A DNA stretch of 9,790 nucleotides, from the NCBI GenBank assembly GCA_003695505.1, contig RFIY01000148.1:1-9790 (forward strand), read 5' to 3'. The notes beneath the pieces were generated by a model. The model was not told the origin of the DNA, did no database searches, and worked only from the letters and a program-made list of their open reading frames with translations. Origin of the DNA: Candidatus Dadabacteria bacterium. GTDB lineage: Bacteria; J088. The position numbers and the translations under genes were made by a program. Below, one piece after another: positions 1 to 6,955 of the stretch (positions within the stretch are counted from its first letter, which is position 1; each line of letters opens with the position of its first letter).

Positions 1-88
1 GGGCCTCGAATGCATCCAGGCGCGGCTGCGGTGCGCGACACGCTGCCGCCAGCGTGATCAGAACCGCAGCCAGGATGCCAGCTCTCAC
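1..88 (-). CDS. N-terminus of a predicted lipoprotein (partial)
   Basis: A GTG codon at 88-86 overlaps the meaB stop codon in a GTGA arrangement and opens a frame that stays open to the window edge (29 codons plus one base). Reading the GTG as Met, the peptide starts [17 protein letters not shown]. That is one basic residue, a hydrophobic core and a cysteine at residue 17 preceded by Leu-Ala-Ala-Ala, which fits a type II signal peptide cut before Cys17. The mature part then begins Arg-Ala-Pro-Gln-Pro-Arg. No clear Shine-Dalgarno sequence precedes the GTG, so translation would depend on coupling to meaB. The product is inferred to be lipid-anchored in the cell envelope; what it does cannot be told from 29 residues. 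Its link to methylmalonyl-CoA metabolism is positional only. The alternative is that this is the untranslated region after meaB and the lipobox is chance. Confidence 0.6.
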   Translation of the reverse strand, partial: MRAGILAAVLITLAAACRAPQPRLDAFEA

Positions 89-1086
89 GATGCTGCGCCG
101 CTCGCGGCGACTTCGAAGGCGGCCAGCAATTGCTGTGCGGCTGCGGTCGCCGGAATCTCTCCGGCCGCGACTCTCGGTTCGAGCGATGCCCGCAGCGCCG
201 CGACGACAGGGTCATTGCGCAGCTTGCCAAGCACTTCCTGCTCGACGATCGACCACATCCAGTCGCGGCGTTGCCGCTGTCGCCGCTCATCCAGCTCGCC
301 GCTGTCGCGTCGCGCCGATACGCAGGCTTCGATGTCCTGCCAGATCTGCTCGAGGCCCGCGCCGGTCTGCCCGCTGGTCGTGCGCACGACGGGCGCCCAA
401 GTGCCGCGTTCGCCACCGCGCAGGATCTTCAGCGCCTGGCGCAGTTCATTCGCGGCTGTTACGGCGCGCGTCTCGTTGTCGCCGTCGGCCTTGTTCACCG
501 ACAGGATGTCGGCAACCTCGAGGATGCCGCGCTTGATTCCCTGCAGGTCGTCACCGGTACCGGCCAGCATCAGCACCAGAAAGACGTCGACCATGTCGGC
601 GACGGTCGTCTCGGACTGGCCAACGCCGACGGTTTCAACGATGATCACATCGAAGCCGGCGGCGTCGAGAATCGTCATCGCCTCCCGCGTTCTGGCCGCG
701 ACGCCGCCGAGTGTGTTGCCGGTCGGCGACGGCCGGATGAACGCCTGGTCGGATCGTGACAGGCGCGCCATGCGCGTCTTGTCGCCAAGAATGCTGCCGC
801 CGCTGACGCGACTGCTCGGATCGATCGACAGTACGGCGACGCGATGACCCTGTTCGATCAGCATCATCCCGAACGCCTCGATGAACGTGCTCTTGCCGGC
901 GCCTGGGACGCCCGACAGCCCGACGCGCACCGCGCCGCCGGTGTGTGGCATCAGCGCCGTCAGCAGGGCGTGCGCCTGATCCCGATGATCGGCCCGGCGG
1001 CTCTCGATCAGCGTAATCGCACGCCCGAGCGCCGCGCGATCACGCTTGCGGATGCCGTCAATCAGCGCCAGATCCGCGTCGCTCAC
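85..1086 (-). CDS. meaB: Methylmalonyl-CoA mutase-associated GTPase MeaB
   Basis: A 333-residue cytoplasmic G3E-family P-loop GTPase (MeaB/ArgK group; human orthologue MMAA). In this family the protein binds methylmalonyl-CoA mutase, gates adenosylcobalamin delivery and protects or reactivates the mutase through GTP hydrolysis. Visible motifs are a Walker A loop GVPGAGKST (residues 59-67), DPSS (89-92), ETVGVGQSE (151-159) in the switch region, and the guanine-specificity motif NKAD (198-201). The C-terminal helical part (about 260-333) corresponds to the dimerisation arm. The length is normal for the family. The start is GTG, overlapping the mutB TGA by 4 bases (GTGA). No strong Shine-Dalgarno sequence is seen ahead of it, so it is probably translationally coupled to mutB. 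Older annotations call this family 'LAO/AO transport system ATPase (ArgK)'; the mut context makes MeaB the right reading. Confidence 0.95.
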   Translation of the reverse strand: MSDADLALIDGIRKRDRAALGRAITLIESRRADHRDQAHALLTALMPHTGGAVRVGLSGVPGAGKSTFIEAFGMMLIEQGHRVAVLSIDPSSRVSGGSILGDKTRMARLSRSDQAFIRPSPTGNTLGGVAARTREAMTILDAAGFDVIIVETVGVGQSETTVADMVDVFLVLMLAGTGDDLQGIKRGILEVADILSVNKADGDNETRAVTAANELRQALKILRGGERGTWAPVVRTTSGQTGAGLEQIWQDIEACVSARRDSGELDERRQRQRRDWMWSIVEQEVLGKLRNDPVVAALRASLEPRVAAGEIPATAAAQQLLAAFEVAASGAAS

Positions 1087-3242
1087 TGCGCGGCCGGCGC
1101 GTCGTCAAGCGAAAAGCCCCGCGATTCGGCGAGCTTGCGCAGCAGCTCCTGCGCCGCCTCGGCGATGACCGTGCCCGGCCCGAAAATCGCACTTGCCCCG
1201 GCCGCGTAAAGCTCGTCGTAGTCCTGCGGCGGAATGACGCCACCGACGACGATCATGATGTCGTCGCGGCCCTGCTCATGCAGTGCCTGCTTCAGTTCGG
1301 GCACCAGCGTCAGATGCCCGCCCGCGAGTGAACTCGCGCCAACGATATGCACGTCGTTCTCGACCGCCTGCCGCGCGGTTTCTTCGGGCGTCTGGAACAG
1401 CGGACCGACATCGACATCGAAGCCGAGGTCGGCAAAGGCTGTCGCGATCACTTTCTGACCGCGATCGTGCCCGTCCTGCCCCATCTTGGCGACGAGAATC
1501 CGCGGGCGGCGACCTTCATGCGCCTCGAAGCGTTCGCAAAGCTCCCGCACCTTGTCGATGGCATCCATATCCTTGGCCTCACTTCGATATACACCGCTGA
1601 CCGTCTGTATCGACGCCTCGTGGCGGCCGAAGACCTTCTCCAGCGCCTCGCTGATCTCGCCGACCGTCGCGCGGGCGCGGGCCGCATCTACAGCCAGCGC
1701 CAGCAGATTGCCTTCACCCGTCTCGGCGCACTTCGTCAACGCATTGAGGGCAGCCTCGACCTGTTGCGGGTCTCGCTCGGCGCGCAGTTGTTCGAGCCGA
1801 CGGATCTGCGACTCGCGTACGGCGCGATTGTCGATCTTCAGTACCGGAATCTCCGCCTCGTCGTCCGCCTGGAAACGGTTGATGCCGACGATCACCTGCT
1901 GGCCGGAATCGATGCGCGCCTGCGTACGCGCCGCGGCCTCTTCGATGCGCAGCTTCGGCAGACCCGTTTCGAGTGCCTTTGCCATCCCGCCCATCGATTC
2001 GATCTCGACGATGTGCGACCAGGCACGTTCGGCGATCTGCCGCGTCAGCGCCTCGACAAAGTAGCTGCCACCCCACGGATCGATGACCCGGCAGGTATCG
2101 GTTTCTTCCTGCAGATAGAGCTGCGTGTTGCGGGCGATCCGGGCGCTGAAGTCGGTCGGCAGCGCGATCGCCTCGTCGAGTGAGTTGGTATGCAGGGACT
2201 GGGTATGGCCATGTGCGGCCGCCATCGCCTCGATGCACGTCCGGATCACGTTGTTGAACGGATCCTGCGCGGTCAGACTCCAGCCGCTCGTCTGGCAGTG
2301 CGTGCGCAGCGCCAGCGATTTGGGGTTCTGCGGATCGAACAGTTTGACGATGCGGGCCCACATCATCCGTGCGGCGCGCATCTTGGCGACTTCCATGAAG
2401 TAGTTCATGCCGATCGCCCAGAAAAAGCTCAGTCGCGGCGCGAACGCATCGATATCCAGCCCCGATGCGACACCGGTACGCAGATACTCCAGTCCGTCCG
2501 CAAGCGTATACCCGAGTTCCAGATCGAGCGTCGCCCCAGCCTCCTGCATGTGGTAGCCAGAAATACTGATCGAATTGAAGCGCGGCATGTGCTGCGAGGT
2601 ATAGCGGAAGATGTCCGCGATGATCCGCATCGACGGTGCCGGCGGATAGATGTAGGTGTTGCGGACCATGAATTCTTTGAGGATGTCGTTCTGGATCGTT
2701 CCCGCCAGTTGCTCGGGCGCGACCCCCTGCTCCTCGGCCGCGACGATGTACAGCGCCAGCACCGGCAGCACCGCGCCGTTCATCGTCATCGACACCGACA
2801 CCTGGTCGAGCGGGATGCCGTTGAACAGGATTTCCATATCCTTGATCGAATCGATCGCGACACCGGCCATGCCGACGTCACCGGCGACCCGCGGATGGTC
2901 GGAATCGTAGCCACGGTGCGTGGCGAGGTCGAACGCGATCGACAGCCCCTTCTGTCCGGCCGCGAGGTTGCGCTTGTAGAACGCATTCGACTCCTCGGCC
3001 GTCGAGAAGCCCGCATATTGGCGAATCGTCCACGGACGGGTCACATACATCGTTGCGTACGGCCCGCGGACATATGCTGGAAAGCCTGGTTTGTCATCGA
3101 GATGCTCGACCGCGGCCAGATCATCCGGCGTATAGAACCGCTTCCACGGAATGCCTTCCGGCGTTTCCCAGACCGGTTCGGCGGCGGCCGCTTTCGCCCT
3201 TGGCAGATCGAGGGGCTGATTTGCAAAATCGGGTATCGTCAT
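1083..3242 (-). CDS. mutB: Methylmalonyl-CoA mutase large (alpha) subunit
   Basis: The 719-residue catalytic subunit of adenosylcobalamin-dependent methylmalonyl-CoA mutase (EC 5.4.99.2), which interconverts (R)-methylmalonyl-CoA and succinyl-CoA by a radical 1,2-rearrangement in the cytoplasm. The N-terminal TIM barrel carries the expected active-site residues: Tyr76 in RQYAGFS, Arg194 in VRNTYIYPP and His231 in [10 protein letters not shown], equivalent to Tyr89, Arg207 and His244 of the Propionibacterium enzyme. The C-terminal flavodoxin-like B12 domain (about 580-705) has DGHDRG at 590-595, where His592 is the lower cobalt ligand. It also has GASSLAGGH (635-643) and VVGGVIP (665-671). All key residues are present and the length is normal, so the enzyme should be active with MutA. 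The ATG start overlaps the mutA stop (ATGA), and GGAG lies 10 bases upstream (3256-3253). Isobutyryl-CoA mutase or another acyl-CoA mutase is less likely because both MutA and MeaB are adjacent. Confidence 0.97.
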   Translation of the reverse strand: MTIPDFANQPLDLPRAKAAAAEPVWETPEGIPWKRFYTPDDLAAVEHLDDKPGFPAYVRGPYATMYVTRPWTIRQYAGFSTAEESNAFYKRNLAAGQKGLSIAFDLATHRGYDSDHPRVAGDVGMAGVAIDSIKDMEILFNGIPLDQVSVSMTMNGAVLPVLALYIVAAEEQGVAPEQLAGTIQNDILKEFMVRNTYIYPPAPSMRIIADIFRYTSQHMPRFNSISISGYHMQEAGATLDLELGYTLADGLEYLRTGVASGLDIDAFAPRLSFFWAIGMNYFMEVAKMRAARMMWARIVKLFDPQNPKSLALRTHCQTSGWSLTAQDPFNNVIRTCIEAMAAAHGHTQSLHTNSLDEAIALPTDFSARIARNTQLYLQEETDTCRVIDPWGGSYFVEALTRQIAERAWSHIVEIESMGGMAKALETGLPKLRIEEAAARTQARIDSGQQVIVGINRFQADDEAEIPVLKIDNRAVRESQIRRLEQLRAERDPQQVEAALNALTKCAETGEGNLLALAVDAARARATVGEISEALEKVFGRHEASIQTVSGVYRSEAKDMDAIDKVRELCERFEAHEGRRPRILVAKMGQDGHDRGQKVIATAFADLGFDVDVGPLFQTPEETARQAVENDVHIVGASSLAGGHLTLVPELKQALHEQGRDDIMIVVGGVIPPQDYDELYAAGASAIFGPGTVIAEAAQELLRKLAESRGFSLDDAPAAQ

Positions 3243-5062
3243 GACGCACTCACTCCGTAGATCTCCAGCGTCGCGTGCAACTCGGCCAGCACGTCGCAGC
3301 CAACGAAAATAAACCGCTCGATGCCCGCCGAGCGCCAGGCGTCTTCGTGTTCTCCCGGCCGACCGGCCAGCGAGACCAGCGCCGCGCCCTGCTCGCGCAG
3401 CGCCCGTGCCGCATCGGCCGCCTGTTCGACATAGACGTCATCGCTCGAACAGATGCAGGCGACGCGCGCGCCGCTGTCACGGAACGCCGCCACAAGAGCG
3501 TCAAGCGACGGAAAACCGTCGTTGCCGATCGTACGCAGCCCGCCGGATTCGTAGAAATTTTTCGCGAAGGTTGCCCGCGCATTGTGCTGTGCGATCGTAC
3601 CGAGGTTCGCCAGAAACACCGACGGCCGTGGATCCTGTTCGTCACAGAGATCACGCAGCGCTTCGTACGCATCGGCATCACGTCGCCGCGGCCACGGTTC
3701 GATCCGGAACGCATCGACGGTGGCGGCGGCTGCCGGTTCCGGTGGCCGCACCACAGGCTCTTCGTCGATGTTCGGGTATGCGCTGACCCCGATGATCGGC
3801 GCCTTGCGCGTCGCCAGATCCCAGTCGCGCCGCTCCTGCACCGCTTCGATCCCACGCAGCAACGTCCCCTGGCGGAGCCCGCCAACCAGGCCGCCGTCGC
3901 GCTCGATCTCCTGAAAGCGTTTCCAGGAGGCTTCGATCAGCTCTTGCGTGATCTGGTCCAGATAAAAACTGCCCGCGGCCGGATCGACCACCGTGCCCAG
4001 ATGACTTTCGAGCCGCAGGATCAGTTGCGTATTGATCGCCATCCGCCGGCCCAGCTCGTCCGGCTCGCCAATCGCGGCATCGAACGGCACAGTCGCAATC
4101 GCGTTCGCGCCGCCGGCAATCCCGGCAAAGGTCTGCGCGGTGCTGCGCAGCATGTTGACCCACGGGTCGCGTTTCGTCCAGACGCGACCCGAGTCAACCG
4201 TCTGGATGAACGGTGCAGGAATGTCCTCGACCCCGCAGGCCGAAAGCAGCGCCGCCCAGAGGCCTCGCAGTGCCCGCAGTCGGGCGATCTCGCGAAACGT
4301 GTCCCGACCGATCGGGACGAGCAGATCGATCCGCGCCGCAAGCGCCGAGGCCCCGATGCCGCGCGTATCGGCTTCGCGCAGCCACCACGCCAGTTGCGCG
4401 AGCGCAATGGCGTTCTGCGTGACCAGATCGGCACCCGCGCGCTCGGCCGGAACCAACGAAATCGCGATGCGGAAGCGTGGATCGGCGATCCGGGACAGCG
4501 CGACGTCCGCGGCCTCATTCAGCTCACCGGGCAGCCCGCCGAACTGCACCAGCACCGCAAACGGATCGAAACGACCGGTCCAGCGTTCGTTGCCGGCGAC
4601 CGCGTCGAGCAGCGCACGATCCGCGACATCCAGGCCAGACCCGAGATCGACCCGACCCGAAAACGGGTCATCCGGCAGGTCGGGCAGCGTTCGCGCACTC
4701 GTCCGGTCCGGCACCTGCAGCCACGCGCCCTCGACACCGCGCGCGGCATCCCGCCCGAGCTGTCCCGCGAGGGTTCCGACATCCACGCCCAGCGTGTACG
4801 GCTGCAGCAGCGTCCAGCCGCGCGTCGTTCCACGCAACCAGGGCGGGCCGTCCGGCGCGCCCGATTCAGGCAGCCCGGCCGCGGCGGCCGTAGCCGGCGT
4901 GTACAGCGGCTGCAGAACGAGATCTTCATACGTCTTTGTCAGCAGGCTGTCGAACGGTTTGCCGCGCAGCAACTTTTCGGCGCCTTCACGCCACTGCTGG
5001 TCGGACACCGAAGGAAACAGCCCACGAATCGAAAACTCGGGATCCAGTTTGATCTCGGGCAC
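3239..5062 (-). CDS. mutA: Methylmalonyl-CoA mutase small (beta) subunit
   Basis: A 607-residue non-catalytic partner of MutB in the heterodimeric mutase. It shares the fold of the large subunit: a degenerate TIM barrel (about 40-440), then a flavodoxin-like C-terminal domain (about 480-607). The position matching the DxHxxG cobalamin motif reads [12 protein letters not shown], so the cobalt-binding motif is absent, as expected for the small subunit, which binds no B12. The N-terminus, with [20 protein letters not shown] followed by PLYTPA, resembles the start of other MutA proteins. The start chosen is GTG at 5062, with AGGAG 10 bases upstream. The frame is open further upstream to an ATG at 5281, but that extension is Arg/Pro-rich low-quality sequence and crosses the divergent promoters, so it is rejected. 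It is the first gene of the operon and its TGA overlaps the mutB ATG. Confidence 0.94.
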   Translation of the reverse strand: MPEIKLDPEFSIRGLFPSVSDQQWREGAEKLLRGKPFDSLLTKTYEDLVLQPLYTPATAAAAGLPESGAPDGPPWLRGTTRGWTLLQPYTLGVDVGTLAGQLGRDAARGVEGAWLQVPDRTSARTLPDLPDDPFSGRVDLGSGLDVADRALLDAVAGNERWTGRFDPFAVLVQFGGLPGELNEAADVALSRIADPRFRIAISLVPAERAGADLVTQNAIALAQLAWWLREADTRGIGASALAARIDLLVPIGRDTFREIARLRALRGLWAALLSACGVEDIPAPFIQTVDSGRVWTKRDPWVNMLRSTAQTFAGIAGGANAIATVPFDAAIGEPDELGRRMAINTQLILRLESHLGTVVDPAAGSFYLDQITQELIEASWKRFQEIERDGGLVGGLRQGTLLRGIEAVQERRDWDLATRKAPIIGVSAYPNIDEEPVVRPPEPAAAATVDAFRIEPWPRRRDADAYEALRDLCDEQDPRPSVFLANLGTIAQHNARATFAKNFYESGGLRTIGNDGFPSLDALVAAFRDSGARVACICSSDDVYVEQAADAARALREQGAALVSLAGRPGEHEDAWRSAGIERFIFVGCDVLAELHATLEIYGVSAS

Positions 5063-5072
5063 GGGATTTGGT

Positions 5073-5077
5073 CTCCT
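5073..5077 (-). promoter_or_regulatory. Shine-Dalgarno site that fixes the mutA start
   Basis: AGGAG on the minus strand, 10 bases ahead of the GTG at 5062. It is the only good ribosome binding site near the point where MutA-like sequence begins, and it supports the GTG over the distant upstream ATG. Confidence 0.75.
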
Positions 5078-5090
5078 GAATTCGGATGAA

Positions 5091-5123
5091 CGGTGTGCGG
5101 ACACCGCCCGCAAACACGGGCGG
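5091..5123 (-). other. Overlapping alternative hairpins in the mutA leader
   Basis: Two perfect inverted repeats share three bases. Hairpin A pairs 5104-5110 with 5117-5123 (7 bp, arms CCGCCCG/CGGGCGG, 6-base loop). Hairpin B pairs 5091-5096 with 5101-5106 (6 bp, arms CGGTGT/ACACCG, 4-base loop). Bases 5104-5106 are needed by both, so full formation of one excludes the other. They lie 14-46 bases upstream of the mutA Shine-Dalgarno site in the predicted transcript. No U-run follows either, so neither is a classical terminator. A regulatory role is only a possibility. Confidence 0.35.
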
Positions 5124-5160
5124 CGACGCGGCTGCGCGCTACCAGGCGAAGCGTGTCCAC

Positions 5161-5189
5161 ATGGTAACGATCCCGCCCCGGACGGGCAA
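5161..5189 (-). promoter_or_regulatory. Candidate sigma70 promoter of the mut operon
   Basis: On the minus strand, TTGCCC (5189-5184) is followed after 17 bases by TACCAT (5166-5161), giving 4 of 6 matches to consensus at each box with ideal spacing. Transcription would start near 5154, giving a leader of roughly 90 bases before the mutA GTG. The call rests on position and motif match alone. Confidence 0.45.
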
Positions 5190-5193
5190 CCGG

Positions 5194-5196
<3 letters not shown>
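5187..5196. promoter_or_regulatory. Palindrome between divergent -35 boxes, candidate operator
   Basis: CAACCGGTTG is a perfect 10-base palindrome. It overlaps the last three bases of the plus-strand view of the mut -35 box (5184-5189) and the first three of the tRNA-Ala -35 box (5194-5199). A dimeric regulator or a shared promoter geometry could use it. A palindrome this short can also arise simply because two TTG-starting -35 boxes face away from each other. Confidence 0.35.
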
Positions 5197-6736
<1,540 letters not shown>

Positions 6737-6745
6737 AACCACACA

Positions 6746-6819
6746 GCGCCCGTAGCTCAGCTGGATAGAGCACTGGACTTCGGATCCAGGTGTCGGGGGT
6801 TCGAATCCTCCCGGGCGCG
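6746..6819 (+). tRNA. tRNA-Arg (anticodon TCG)
   Basis: A complete 74-base cloverleaf. Acceptor arms 6746-6752 (GCGCCCG) and 6812-6818 (CGGGCGC) pair perfectly, with discriminator G6819. The D-arm is GCTC...GAGC, the anticodon stem is CTGGA/TCCAG, and the loop CTTCGGA gives anticodon TCG. The T-arm GGGGG-TTCGAAT-CCTCC has one G-U pair. The 3' CCA is not encoded. It begins only 9 bases after the eno stop, leaving no room for a separate terminator, so co-transcription with eno is likely. Confidence 0.97.
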
Positions 6820-6851
6820 CTTGCTGCCCCTCGCGAGACTCTGACACATCC

Positions 6852-6874
6852 GTGACGCCGATGTCCGGCGTCGC
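6852..6874 (+). terminator. Weak terminator-like hairpin after tRNA-Arg
   Basis: GACGCCG (6854-6860), 5-base loop, CGGCGTC (6866-6872), extendable to 9 bp with a U-G and a G-C pair (6852-6853 with 6873-6874). The following bases (ATTCTG) are only mildly U-rich, so efficiency would be doubtful. It is the only candidate end signal for the tRNA-Ala/eno/tRNA-Arg unit. Confidence 0.35.
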
Positions 6875-6877
6875 ATT

Positions 6878-6906
6878 CTGACTCGCTTGCAAACCCCGGT
6901 TAGAAT
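6878..6906 (+). promoter_or_regulatory. Candidate sigma70 promoter for the large exported protein
   Basis: CTGACT (6878-6883), 17 bases, TAGAAT (6901-6906): 4 of 6 and 5 of 6 matches to consensus with ideal spacing, in the most AT-rich patch of this intergenic stretch. A start near 6913 leaves a leader of about 43 bases before the ATG. Confidence 0.45.
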
Positions 6907-6955
6907 ATAGGCCGTGTGTTGGACAAGGGGAGTCGGGACGCCCGGGAGGTGTGGT

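Noticed and set aside
1083-5062. Fused isobutyryl-CoA mutase (IcmF) type enzyme
   Set aside because: The G-protein and mutase subunits are separate genes, and the small subunit is a full MutA with a degenerate B12 domain, which is the classic methylmalonyl-CoA mutase layout.
3275-5089. 604-codon plus-strand open frame opposite mutA
   Set aside because: It is antisense to a well-supported gene, rich in Arg/Pro/Gly, and has no recognisable domain; it is typical of high-GC antisense shadows. The same applies to the 356-codon frame at 2190-3260.
5063-5160. Cobalamin riboswitch upstream of mutA
   Set aside because: The leader is only about 90 bases and shows no B12-box-like conserved core, so it is too short for the known class.
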